DNA of 64,000 nucleotides from assembly GCA_019217005.1 (NCBI GenBank), contig JAHBNG010000023.1, positions 1-64,000 on the forward strand, in the 5' to 3' direction. The translations under genes and the position numbers were made by a program. The notes under the pieces are model-generated. The model ran no database searches. It had not been told where the DNA came from and worked only from the letters and a program-made list of their open reading frames with translations. This stretch comes from Chloroflexi bacterium TSY. GTDB lineage: Bacteria > Chloroflexota > Anaerolineae > Caldilineales > Caldilineaceae. Positions 10,053 to 19,177 of the stretch are shown here, in pieces (the first letter of the stretch is position 1; each line of letters starts with the position of its first letter).

Positions 10053-10832
10053 ATGACTGAAATTGTTCTCATACAACGCGATGACGATATTGCTACGGTT
10101 GTTTTGAACCGACCTGAAAAGCTAAACGCCTTGAGCAAAGCGCTGTGGGTTGGGGTAGGCGAGGCAATGCGGGCGCTCTCGGCAGACGACGATATACGCT
10201 GTATTGTCTTGCGCGGCGCCGGAGATCGCGCATTCTCGCCTGGAGCTGATATTAAAGAATTTGAGACCGAGCGATCCAATGTGGCCCAGGCGCGAGCATA
10301 TGGCACAATCATGCACGATACGATGGGTGCAATTCGTGACTGTCATCATCCAACCATCGCAATGATCAATGGTATCTGTGTTGGTGGAGGATTAGAGTTG
10401 GCCTGCATGTGCGATCTGCGTATTTGTGGCGAATCTAGTCGCTTTGGCGTGCCGATCAATCGCATCGGCGTCATTATGGCTTATCCCGAGATTGAAGCAC
10501 TTATTGACTTAGTTGGTCGAGCAACTGCTCTGGAAATTCTCCTCGAAGGTCGAGTCTTTAGTGCCCAAGAAGCAAAAGAGAAGAATCTGGTGACGCGCGT
10601 TGTCGCTGACGACGAACTCGAAAAGAGTGTCTATGAGTCGGCACGGCGAATTGCGGATGGTGCCCCTCACTCCAATCGCCTACATAAAAAGTTTGCCCGT
10701 CGTTTGCTCGAGCTGCGCCCTTTGACCGCAGAAGAATTCGATGAAGGATTTGCCAGCGCAAGCTTTGATGATTATCAAGAGGGATATCGCGCCTTTGTCG
10801 AGAAGCGCAAGCCGGCGTTCACAGGACACTAG
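10053..10832 (+). CDS. enoyl-CoA hydratase/isomerase (crotonase family)
   Basis: The 259-residue cytoplasmic protein is a typical crotonase. The oxyanion-hole segments are GDRAFSPGADIKEF (57-70) and INGICVGGGLELACMCDLR (105-123). The first catalytic glutamate is kept (E115 in GGGLE). The second, normally in a PE-hLG motif, is replaced by asparagine (N136 in VPINRIG), so simple hydration of 2-enoyl-CoA is uncertain; isomerase, racemase or carnitinyl-CoA-type chemistry is possible. The gene is followed after 36 bp by a class III CoA-transferase in the same direction, an arrangement reminiscent of carnitine-type activation plus dehydration pathways. The start ATG has a weak GAGGAACCCTTC ribosome-binding region. 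Confidence 0.9.
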   Translation: MTEIVLIQRDDDIATVVLNRPEKLNALSKALWVGVGEAMRALSADDDIRCIVLRGAGDRAFSPGADIKEFETERSNVAQARAYGTIMHDTMGAIRDCHHPTIAMINGICVGGGLELACMCDLRICGESSRFGVPINRIGVIMAYPEIEALIDLVGRATALEILLEGRVFSAQEAKEKNLVTRVVADDELEKSVYESARRIADGAPHSNRLHKKFARRLLELRPLTAEEFDEGFASASFDDYQEGYRAFVEKRKPAFTGH

Positions 10833-10868
10833 GAATCATCATAACTCACTCATCGAATTGAGGAATTC

Positions 10869-12119
10869 ATGACTACCTCCACAAATTTGAATGGCCCCTT
10901 GCATGGGTTAAAAGTAATCGAAATCACCCACATTATGGCTGGTCCCACGTGCGGTCTGATGTTAGCCGATATGGGGGCCGACGTCATTAAGATAGAACGG
11001 CTGCCTGCTGGAGATGATACGCGTCGCACCATTCCACCAACAATTCCGCCTACACCAGATGGCGAGTCGGCCGCCTTTATGATGATGAACCGCAATAAAC
11101 GGGGCATTGCTGTCAACTTTCGTAGCGAAGATGGCAGGCAGGTTGTTCGTGATCTGATACGTCAGTCCGATGTCCTCGTAGAAAACTTTCGCAAAGGAGC
11201 AATGGAACATTACGGCTTGGGTTACGAGAGGTTAAAAGAGGAGAATCCTGGACTCATTTACTGTTCCCTTTCTGGCTTTGGTCGGACCGGACCTTATGCA
11301 GAGCGAGGCGGCTTCGATCTGATTGCGCAAGGGATGAGTGGGCTAATGAGCATTACGGGCGAGATGCCGACCGAAGAAAATGAATCGGGACGACCTGTCA
11401 AAGTAGGTGCTCCGGTCACCGATATTACGGCTGGGATTCTGGGTGCAATGGGTATATTGGCTGCTTATATTCACCGGTTAAAGACAAGTGAAGGCCAAAT
11501 AATTGACACGTCGCTCTTCGAAGCTGGGATTACGCATACCTATTGGCAGTCGGCAATTTGTCTCGCGACAGGTGTTTCCCCTGGTCCACTTGGCTCAGCT
11601 CATCCGCTGATGGCACCCTATCAGGCATTTCAAACCCAAGACGGTTGGATTAATATCGGTGCCGCCAACCAATCGAATTGGGAAAAGCTGATCAAAGCAT
11701 TCGATGCAGCAACGTTGGGTGAAGATGAGCGGTTCAACGACAATGCCGGTCGCCTAACCAACTTACCGCTACTTGTCAAACAACTAAAGCCTTACTTCCG
11801 CACACGAACCACGGCCGAGTGGCTGGAGATCTTTGATACGGTTGGGCTTCCCGCTGGTCCTGTTCTATCGATGGGCGAAGTGCATGCAGATCCACAAACT
11901 GCCGCCCGCAACATGATCGTTGACGTAGAACACGGCCGGCTGGGAACGGTCAAAACCGTTGGTGCACCGGTGAAATTTTCGCAAACGCCAGAGTCGGTCC
12001 GGCGAGGTGCGCCATTGCTCGGTGAACATACGCGTGAAGTGCTGCTTGAATATGGATTTACCAAACAGCAAATTGAAGGACTATCCGCAGCAGGTGACAT
12101 TCTGATCAAAGAACAGTAG
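10869..12119 (+). CDS. CaiB/BaiF (class III) CoA-transferase
   Basis: The 416-residue protein has the full family layout: an N-terminal ITHIMAGPTCGLMLADMGAD motif, VENFRKG, LSGFGRTGPYAERGGFD, and the catalytic aspartate D185 in GAPVTDITAGI. The C-terminal part has LPAGPVLSMGEVHADPQ. Such enzymes move CoA between carboxylic acids through an enzyme-bound aspartyl-CoA thioester. With the preceding crotonase gene it probably forms a two-gene operon that activates an organic acid and then modifies the enoyl-CoA. The actual acid cannot be read from sequence. A GAATTGAGGAATTC ribosome-binding region precedes the ATG. Confidence 0.93.
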   Translation: MTTSTNLNGPLHGLKVIEITHIMAGPTCGLMLADMGADVIKIERLPAGDDTRRTIPPTIPPTPDGESAAFMMMNRNKRGIAVNFRSEDGRQVVRDLIRQSDVLVENFRKGAMEHYGLGYERLKEENPGLIYCSLSGFGRTGPYAERGGFDLIAQGMSGLMSITGEMPTEENESGRPVKVGAPVTDITAGILGAMGILAAYIHRLKTSEGQIIDTSLFEAGITHTYWQSAICLATGVSPGPLGSAHPLMAPYQAFQTQDGWINIGAANQSNWEKLIKAFDAATLGEDERFNDNAGRLTNLPLLVKQLKPYFRTRTTAEWLEIFDTVGLPAGPVLSMGEVHADPQTAARNMIVDVEHGRLGTVKTVGAPVKFSQTPESVRRGAPLLGEHTREVLLEYGFTKQQIEGLSAAGDILIKEQ

Positions 12120-12270
12120 AACAAACAGCTTGTAAAAGGTCGTAGGACTTTCTACAGCTTATTTGTTCCGCATCACCAACGAATCTGCCCTGCCGTTGCA
12201 CCGATTGACAAGATGAACAACCCAGCAACTTGCCTTATTTATAACGTATTATGCGTGTGATCGCAGAAAT

Positions 12271-12420
12271 GACAATTTAGAGGCGAGTCAATCGTAGGTC
12301 ACTTCTCTGAAGTGACGGGTACTAAGAATTCTGAATCTTCACTTGGAAGGGCGCGCTATCTTGACGCTTGTCCTACCAGAGACGGGACCTACGATACCCG
12401 ATCAAAACTTCGATTACACT
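12271..12420 (+). repeat. 150-bp dispersed repeat R, copy 1 (possible structured leader)
   Basis: It aligns without gaps to 52396-52545 over 150 bp. The ends of the core, ATCGTAGGTC (12291-12300) and GACCTACGAT (about 12386-12395), are perfectly complementary. An inner hairpin GTCCT/GGGAC overlaps the 3-prime arm, so two alternative pairings are possible. Here it lies directly upstream of the AlbA_2-type gene. Confidence 0.7.
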
Positions 12421-12434
12421 GTATCAGTTTCGAG

Positions 12435-13587
12435 ATGTTGATGATGAATAGTACAGAACTCGCAACAATTATATCGGGCGGTGAAGACAGTTTCACCGAA
12501 TTCAAACGCGACATCAGTCAACGCAGTGACTTTGCGGGTGAAATGATTGCGTTTGCCAATGTTGATGGTGGGCAAATTCTTGTAGGCGTGGGTGACGATG
12601 GCACCATTGTCGGACTGGATGACCCGCAAAGTGTTGAAGAAGCGATTGCGAACATTGCCCGCCATAATTGCGTGCCACCTTTAAGTCCAGCGCTCGAACG
12701 CATTGTGTCTGGTTCTGGCCAAACAATCATTCTCGTAAAAGTGCCGCGTCGAATCGAGATTCCTCATGAGAATAACAGCGGCCAATGTTATATCCGGGTT
12801 GGCTCGACCAAACGACTCTGTACACCGCACGAGCGAGCGCGCTTATTGCAGGCAGCCAGTTTGGTACATTATGATGAAATCCCCGTCGCACAAACTAGTG
12901 TAGAACAGTTGGACCTAAATTCATTTGGAGAATACTTTCAGCGTATTTATGAACAATCCTTTGAGGAAGCTGGTATTCCCTTGGTCTCTACCTTGTCAAA
13001 CATGCGCTTCATGGTAATGGATCAACGTGGAAATCTAAGGCTCTCTTGGCTGGTCTTCTCTTATTTGGCAAGCGGCCTCAAGATTTTCTATATCATGCAT
13101 ATATTAGCGCTGTTCGTTGGGAAGGTTTGGACGCGGCTGAATGTATTATCGATCGTCAGGAGATCACGGGGCGTTTGTCTTGCGCAATACGCGATTGTCA
13201 ACCGTGATTGAAGGTGTGCGTCAAACCGATCGTCGCGAATACCCAAGACCAGCGATTCGCGAAGCAATCGTGAATGCAGTCGTTCATCGTGATTACAGCC
13301 TGGACAGCGCCCAGATTTTGCTCTATATCTTTGATGACCGTATTGAGATCCGCAGTCCAGGCACCCTCCCCAATAGCGTGACCCTGGACAACATTCGCAC
13401 TCACTATAGCAAACCAAGGAACGAGACAATCGCCCGCATTCTGTTGAACCTAGGGTATGTCAATCGTCTCGGTTCCGGCGTTCCACGCATGATTCGCTTG
13501 ATGCGTCAACATGTGGGGCGTGCCCCCGATTTTGAGGTGAATAATGCGCAGTTTCTTGTGCGATTGTGGGCTGGAAACGGGCGATAG
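12435..13587 (+). pseudogene. AlbA_2 (Schlafen-like) / RecG-type ATP-binding regulator, two frameshifts
   Basis: The start is taken at 12435 (MLMMNSTELATIISGGED), where the AlbA_2 domain begins; a longer frame from 12312 lies in the repeat R. The N-terminal domain shows TEFKRD and ANVDGGQILVGVGDDG, typical of AlbA_2/Schlafen proteins. The C-terminal domain shows EYPRPAIREAIVNAVVHRDY and LGSGVPRM, typical of HATPase_c_4 (RecG-like). The frame changes near 13040 (just before AGLLLFGKRPQDF) and again between about 13160 and 13200. Each change behaves as a single-base loss; correcting both gives 384 residues, a normal length. Family members are thought to be putative transcriptional regulators or helicase-related. 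Either a recent pseudogene or two sequencing errors. Confidence 0.82.
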
Positions 13588-13664
13588 TGGATAGAGGATC
13601 GATTCAATTCTGGTAAAGGGACTTATAGAGTGAACCACATATCATACGAAGAAGAGGAACAATT

Positions 13665-14711
13665 ATGCTCAATGTTGGACTGATTGGCTGCGGTGGGATT
13701 ATGGGTGGCCATGTGGAAGGGTGGAAGAAGATCACCGATCGCGCGCATGTTGTAGCTGTTGCCGACATTTCGGAGGAGGCGGCACAGCGACGGGCAGAAC
13801 AGCTTGGTTATCAGGTGGCAATTTATGAGGACTATCGGCTACTTCTTGCAGATGAATCAATTGATCTCGTCGATATTGGACTGCCCCACCATTTACATTG
13901 TGACGCCATCGTAGCGGCGGCCGAGGCTGGCAAACATGTGATGACCGAAAAGCCACTCTGTCTTAATTTGGACGAAGCGACAAAGATCGCCCAAGCCGTG
14001 GAGGCCAATGGCGTAACGTTGATGGCGGCGCACAATCAGCTCTTTTTTCCTGCTGTGCAACGGGCAAAACAGATGCTTCTCGATGGAGCATTGGGCAAAG
14101 TCTACATGATTCGCTCTTATGATTGCTCAGCACGAATGACGCAGCTCAATCCGGACAAAGCCAAGTGGGGCGTTGCAGAGAGTGTCTTTCGCGATACATG
14201 GCGAAGCGACCCAGAGAAGATGGGCGGTGGTGAATTGATCGACACTGGCTACCATCCAACTTACCGGTTACTCTTTCTGGCGGGGCAACAGCCGTACCAA
14301 GTTGTGTCAATGATGGGCACTCATCGATTGCCACTCAAGGAAGAAGATACGGCTGATGTGCTGGTGAAGTTCAAGAATGGTCTGCAAGGGCACATCTTTA
14401 CAAGTTGGGCTGTGCGTGCGCCCAGCGGACGACCATTGCTCTTTGCGATCATGGGCGAATTCGGTCAGCTTTGGGGCGAACGTGACCGTCTGCATTTTCT
14501 CCCCGTGGGATTCAGCGAGCCAGCGACCGTCGAGTTTGGTAATTGGGGTGGCGGCCGGACCATCCAATCCGAAATTGCACACTTTGTAGACGCCATCGAA
14601 CATGGATACGAACCGCTTCATTCGGTTGCCGAGGCGACAGATACATTGCGCGTCATTTTGGCCGCTTATGAAGCGGCTGATGGTGGGCGGATCGTATCGT
14701 TTGGTGAATAG
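13665..14711 (+). CDS. Gfo/Idh/MocA family oxidoreductase
   Basis: The 348-residue NAD(P)-dependent dehydrogenase has an N-terminal Rossmann fold with GLIGCGGIMGGH (5-16), the EKP motif at 95-97 and a catalytic region GGGELIDTGYHPTYRL around 185-200. The ATG is preceded by GAAGAAGAGGAAC, a good ribosome-binding site. The family oxidises or epimerises sugars, inositols and related polyols. It stands alone between the AlbA_2-type gene and the convergent sortase-like gene, so context gives no substrate. The C-terminal end is normal, finishing IVSFGE. Confidence 0.93.
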   Translation: MLNVGLIGCGGIMGGHVEGWKKITDRAHVVAVADISEEAAQRRAEQLGYQVAIYEDYRLLLADESIDLVDIGLPHHLHCDAIVAAAEAGKHVMTEKPLCLNLDEATKIAQAVEANGVTLMAAHNQLFFPAVQRAKQMLLDGALGKVYMIRSYDCSARMTQLNPDKAKWGVAESVFRDTWRSDPEKMGGGELIDTGYHPTYRLLFLAGQQPYQVVSMMGTHRLPLKEEDTADVLVKFKNGLQGHIFTSWAVRAPSGRPLLFAIMGEFGQLWGERDRLHFLPVGFSEPATVEFGNWGGGRTIQSEIAHFVDAIEHGYEPLHSVAEATDTLRVILAAYEAADGGRIVSFGE

Positions 14712-14976
14712 TCAGGTACTGTCGGTAGGCGTCAATCATTGTTCCGATACAATGGCAAAATCTCTTCGTCGGTGTCGCGAACACACAGGCTGTATGTTCT
14801 ACAATTAGGTTCCGTTGACATTTAGAGTGCACCCTCAGAGCATTGGTTGCGTTGAGCGTTCCTTTTCATCGTGAGGGCTGTCAAACGCCAAGGGCTCCTA
14901 GCCAAATCGACAGGGCAATCGCATATTTTGCGGCCAAGATCACAAGCAAGTCTAGATGGCCATGTCCATGAGACGA

Positions 14977-15041
14977 GCAATCCCGATTGGACCAAGAACT
15001 CTCTCTTAAGCGGATCATTGAGTGGTCCAATCCGGGATTGC
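14977..15041. repeat. inverted repeat in the 14712-15118 gap
   Basis: GCAATCCCGATTGGACCA (14977-14994) is complementary to 15023-15041 with a single bulge and a 28-nt loop. It may help terminate the convergent genes on either side. A CCTAGCCAAATCGA direct repeat also occurs on both sides of it (about 14896 and 15091). The rest of the roughly 400-bp gap shows nothing recognisable. Confidence 0.55.
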
Positions 15042-15118
15042 GTGTGGCCCCTTCGATAAATAACACCGCTTTTTTAAGGTCCGCGATTACCCTAGCCAAA
15101 TCGATGACAAAGGCCTTA

Positions 15119-16567
15119 TCAATATATGTTCTGCTTACTCGGTATTGCCTTATGAGCAACGACAACGATACGGTGCGTATCGTTGTGGGCTGGCCAACAG
15201 GAGACGAGCGTCAGTCGCGCATCGCCAAAGTCTTCGATGTATGACGCATTCTGGGCCCGTTGCTCCTCGGAGACAAAGCGTTGAGGAAGGAGCAACGTCT
15301 GCGAAACTTCATAGAGATGATGTTGCTTGTCTTGCCAGACGAGAATTTTATCGCCAGCGCGCACTTGGTGTAAATCTGCAAAGACGGAGCCACCGATGCT
15401 GTTGTGCCCGCTGATTACTACATTGCCATGCTCGTCTGGTGATGCGCTGTTGCTGTGCCATCCGGCGGCGTCATCCACAACCTGCCACTGCGAAACGGAT
15501 TTTCCGCTATTATCTTTTTTCGCATACCATCCCATCGGCTCCACAGCCGCGTCGAGATCGATCGCTGGGATCCGCAGCCAATTTGGTGGATTTGCATGAA
15601 CTGGCATCATTACTGGACCCGTCTCTGCAGATGCACTGTAGCTATTGTTGAGTTCTGCTGAAGCATTCGGTCCTGTTGGTGGTAGTTCGGGTGGCGGCGT
15701 GATTGTCGGCGTATCAGTTGGTGTGGGCGTTGGCGAAATGGTTGGGGTTGCTGTATCAGGAGGAGTCTCAGTCGGCGTGGGTGTTGGTGTCACAAAAGGC
15801 GGAACGGATGTACATTCACCATTGCCTGGTAGATGATCCTCGCCTATCCCATCATCTTCGATTGACCCCATAAAGACAGCGATCTGGAAATCAAATGCTT
15901 CTCCAGGTGTGAAGTCGAATTCCGGTAGATCAGAAAAATTAGCAATGCTAAACTCAAGATCAGGCGCAGTGATATTGGGGCTAGCGAAGAGGATGACTGT
16001 ATTAGTTAATGGTTCACCAAAGCCAAGGCCCGGTGCTAACGGTGATCCATTAAAATTATAGGCTGCGAAAGAACTGATATCCTCTTCTATGGCAACCCCT
16101 ACAACAACTTCAAAGTCACCTGTCGTTCCTGGTTGACAGTCATTATCCGTATCGATTAAAAAGGTAAATGATTCAGTTCCACCCAGGTCAGGATTGTCTA
16201 TTCCCATTACCTCCTCGAGAATCGGGCCATTTGTGCCTGGATCGCCATCGCTGTCAGCATCACCACAGATTTCAAAACAATCAATACCGACGTAGAGGAC
16301 GTCAGTGTCGTAATCATATTCCATAAAGAGTGCATTCATATCCCAGCCACTGATCCGCTCAGGTGGAAATTGGAGCGGTAGTCCCACATCTCGTCCGTTG
16401 GGATCATCGATTCTAACAACGTTGGGGCTAGTAAAATCAGCTGGAGCATCGCCAGTAAAGACAGGAATAGCAAACGCCCTCATTTGAGAAAAAGGTAGAA
16501 AAATAGCGATTATGAGGAGCGCAAGCACGATAATAGCCCCGAACGATACAACGAGTCGTTGTTTCAT
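15119..16567 (-). CDS. secreted protein with C-terminal sortase-fold domain and internal LPPTG
   Basis: The start is taken at 16567 (MKQRLVVSFGAII), because GGAAAGGA lies 8 nt upstream; a further ATG at 16588 is possible. Numbering is from 16567. A signal peptide/anchor (VVSFGAIIVLALLIIAIF) is followed by an about 230-residue extracellular region with DADSDGDPGTNG and DTDNDCQPG, calcium-type acidic loops. A Pro/Thr-rich linker (about 256-293) follows, then LPPTG at 295-299. The final about 150 residues match a class D/E-like sortase: His388 in SGHN, Cys457 in TLVSCWP and Arg466 in HRIVV. A transpeptidase carrying its own sorting-type motif between stalk and enzyme is unusual. The substrate-like N-terminal domain is not recognised. 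Confidence 0.85.
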   Translation of the reverse strand: MKQRLVVSFGAIIVLALLIIAIFLPFSQMRAFAIPVFTGDAPADFTSPNVVRIDDPNGRDVGLPLQFPPERISGWDMNALFMEYDYDTDVLYVGIDCFEICGDADSDGDPGTNGPILEEVMGIDNPDLGGTESFTFLIDTDNDCQPGTTGDFEVVVGVAIEEDISSFAAYNFNGSPLAPGLGFGEPLTNTVILFASPNITAPDLEFSIANFSDLPEFDFTPGEAFDFQIAVFMGSIEDDGIGEDHLPGNGECTSVPPFVTPTPTPTETPPDTATPTISPTPTPTDTPTITPPPELPPTGPNASAELNNSYSASAETGPVMMPVHANPPNWLRIPAIDLDAAVEPMGWYAKKDNSGKSVSQWQVVDDAAGWHSNSASPDEHGNVVISGHNSIGGSVFADLHQVRAGDKILVWQDKQHHLYEVSQTLLLPQRFVSEEQRAQNASYIEDFGDARLTLVSCWPAHNDTHRIVVVAHKAIPSKQNIY

Positions 16568-16657
16568 GGTATATCCTTTCCAATTCATTCAAATACAGCT
16601 TGTTGTTGTGATCATCTGGTGCAGTTGGGTGTGCACGGCATGACAATGCTTAGTTTA

Positions 16658-16739
16658 GAACCTATCCGAAAAGTGGTTGTGAGTCCGACCAACTTCTCGA
16701 GTCAGAACGGATCGACACAGAACTTTTCGGATAAGCACT
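16658..16739 (+). mobile_element. 82-bp TA-flanked MITE, copy 1
   Basis: The element begins GAACCTATCCGAAAAGTGG and ends CTTTTCGGATAAGCACT, between TA dinucleotides at 16656-16657 and 16740-16741. Its core ends (TATCCGAAAAGT) are inverted repeats. Four more copies of exactly the same length occur at 28375, 59544, 60634 and 63052. It lies just upstream of the sortase-like gene. Confidence 0.9.
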
Positions 16740-16819
16740 TAGGTGAGTCAATCGGATTTATATTGCCATACACTGCTATCATATCATATGTTGCTGTGGA
16801 TAGGCCATAAAACGAATCA

Positions 16820-16862
16820 AAAAAAACGAGGCCTGTCGCTCACTTCCCGTAACGACAGGCCT
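16820..16862 (-). terminator. intrinsic terminator on the minus strand
   Basis: A 10-bp perfect stem, AGGCCTGTCG (16829-16838) and CGACAGGCCT (16853-16862), is followed on the minus strand by eight T residues (16820-16827 on the plus strand are A). It would stop leftward transcription before the sortase-like gene. No leftward gene is visible to its right, so it may be a relic or block antisense reading. Confidence 0.75.
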
Positions 16863-16878
16863 GCTTGGAGGAATCCAA

Positions 16879-19177
16879 GTGGTACAAAGGAGAAAACCAA
16901 CCAAAGGAGGACACCAATTCGCTGTTGAAGGCGCTCCCCAGAACCATCAACAACTGATTGTTATTATATCTGAGTTTTGCGCATTGCGCATCGTGCAAAA
17001 TGCACAAACGTGCGGTCGATTTTCATTGGATAATGCACATGTATTTCGTGGTGTTATCAGGATTGGGAGGTTTGTGTGTGCGATTCGCCATGCACGTCAT
17101 GTTTTGGGATTTGAACCGTGGCGCGAAGAGACGCACCGCCAGCTCATGCTGATGATGGCCCAAAGCGGTCAGCGAAGTGCCGCGCTGGCTCAATATGAGA
17201 TCTGTCAACGCATTCTGGCAGAGGAGCTTGCCATTGAGCCCGATGCGGCAACGACAGAACTGGCGAATCAGATTCGTGTAGGTGGGATTGAACGAGTCGA
17301 ACCTGCACAAAGCAAGCGACCGTCAAGGCTTGAGGGACACACGGCCGGTCACTCCCAGACTCAATCAAGCGCACCATCATCTGAAAATCTCGTGACTTCT
17401 AGAGGGCTCACGGCACCTTCTCATAATCTTCCGACCCCATCTACTTCTTTCATTGGACGTTCAGAAGAGGTCGTGGAGATCTGTCGGTTGCTGAGAGAGG
17501 AACCAGAGTGCCGGCTGCTTTCACTGATTGGATCAGGCGGTATCGGAAAAACGCGTCTAGCAATCGAAGTCGCTTCGGGTTTGAAAGAGGAGTTTGACGA
17601 CGGAGTCTACTTTGTGGGGCTTGCTGCTGTGAGCGAGCCGATTTTGATTGTGTCGGCGATTGCCGATGTGCTTGGCTTAACCTTTTCCGGACGCCAAGAT
17701 CCCAAGATCCAACTATTGGCCTATTTGCGAGAACGTCATCTTCTCATTGTGGTGGACAACTTCGAACATTTGCTCGATGGAGCTGAATTACTCGCTGATA
17801 TCGTCACATCCGCCCCGAACGTTCAACTCTTAGTGACTTCACGTGAACGACTCAATCTACAAGAAGAGTGGAACTTTACACTCCAGGGGATGGGTTTTCC
17901 TCAGCGGATTGAAGAGCATGACAGTGTGTCTGGCTACCCAGCCATTCAGCTCTTTCTTCAGCGCGCTCGTCAAGCAGAGACAATGTTCAATCCCACAGAT
18001 GACGAGATAAACCATATTGGACGCATCTGTCAACTCGTAGGCGGGGCACCGTTGGGGATCGAATTGGCTGCCGCCTGGGTCAGCACCCTGTCCTGTCACG
18101 AGATTGCCCAGGAAATTGAACAGAGCCTCGACTTCCTGACGACATCATTGCAAAACGTGCCCGAACGCCACCGCAGCATACGGGCCGTGTTGGCACAGAC
18201 ATGGCAAAGACTTGCGGCGGATGAGCAGGAAGTCATGCGTAAGCTATCGCTCTTTCAGGGTGGTTTTACCTACGACGTTGCCAAAGAGATCACTGGCGTG
18301 TCATTGCCTATGCTTGTGCGGTTGGCGGATAAGTCGTTGCTGCGACGTTCGGGTGAGTCTATTCGGTCTGGACGCTACAATATGCACGATCTCATCCAAC
18401 GATTTGCCCAAGAAAAGTTGGCGGAGCAGCCAGCAGAAGCAGAGCCGGTACAACACCAATTCTGCTGCTATTTTGCCGACCGTCTGCAGGCATTAGAGCC
18501 GGATCTCTTGAATGAACGGCAGGGCCAAGTCTATATCTGGATCCGTCAGGAGATTCACAATATCCAGGCGAGTTGGGACTATGCGCTTCAAGAGGAACCG
18601 GTTGATGTTGTCGATCAGTTTATAGAGAGCTTGGGAAATTATTATGCGATCAACGCTCGATATCATCAGGGACTACACTTTACGGCCCAAGCGGTGCAGC
18701 GGCTGCGATCAGTGCCGCAGAGAGACCGGTCTGTCGATATTGCGCTGTCAAAAGCATTGAATTTCCAGAGTATTTTTCAGATAACATTACATGATTTAGC
18801 CACGGCGGAGAAGGATTTACATGAAAGTGTGGCCCTGTCCCGACAATCTGAAGCGATGGAACATCTTGTGCCAGCCTTGGGGTTGGTTGGCCCTCGTCGC
18901 CGGTCGCCAGCAACAGTTTGACCGCATGCGAGAACTGGCGCAAGAGGCGTTGGAGCTTGCTCGAACAGCCAGGTTCAGCCTCTTAGAAGCACGGATGCTT
19001 TCACACCTGGCCGATGCTGCATCTGGATTGAGTGACTATGAAGAAGCAGAACGTCTGTTGACGCCTGCGCTGCGCATTTATCGAGAACATCAACACCATT
19101 TTTATATAGACTTGACACTAGGCAAATTAGCCGACGTGACCCGATGTAGTGGAGATTTTGCACGGGCCAAAGAGCTA
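16879..19177 (+). pseudogene. BTAD/STAND (AfsR-like) regulator, truncated at both ends
   Basis: The frame is open from a GTG at 16879, but recognisable sequence starts only near 17085 with the last part of a BTAD domain (FEPWREETHRQLMLMMAQSG). The winged-helix domain is missing. Then come an NB-ARC-type ATPase with SLIGSGGIGKTRLAIEV (P-loop), HLLIVVDNFEHLL (Walker B-like) and LLVTSRERL, and TPR-like helices. The frame shifts once near 18880 (GGGGTTGG) and continues as LALVAGRQQQFDRMRELAQ. An IS630 at 19178 ends the gene. Intact relatives here (40813-44550) are over 1200 residues; this remnant has about 760. Family role: DNA-binding transcriptional activator with STAND signal switch. No function is expected for this copy. 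Confidence 0.85.

Noticed and set aside
12312..12434. N-terminal extension of the AlbA_2-like gene
   Set aside because: The extension is the dispersed repeat R, which is also present upstream of an unrelated gene.
15645..15836. Plus-strand ORF rich in Gly-Val repeats
   Set aside because: It is the antisense of the Pro/Thr-rich linker of the sortase-like gene.
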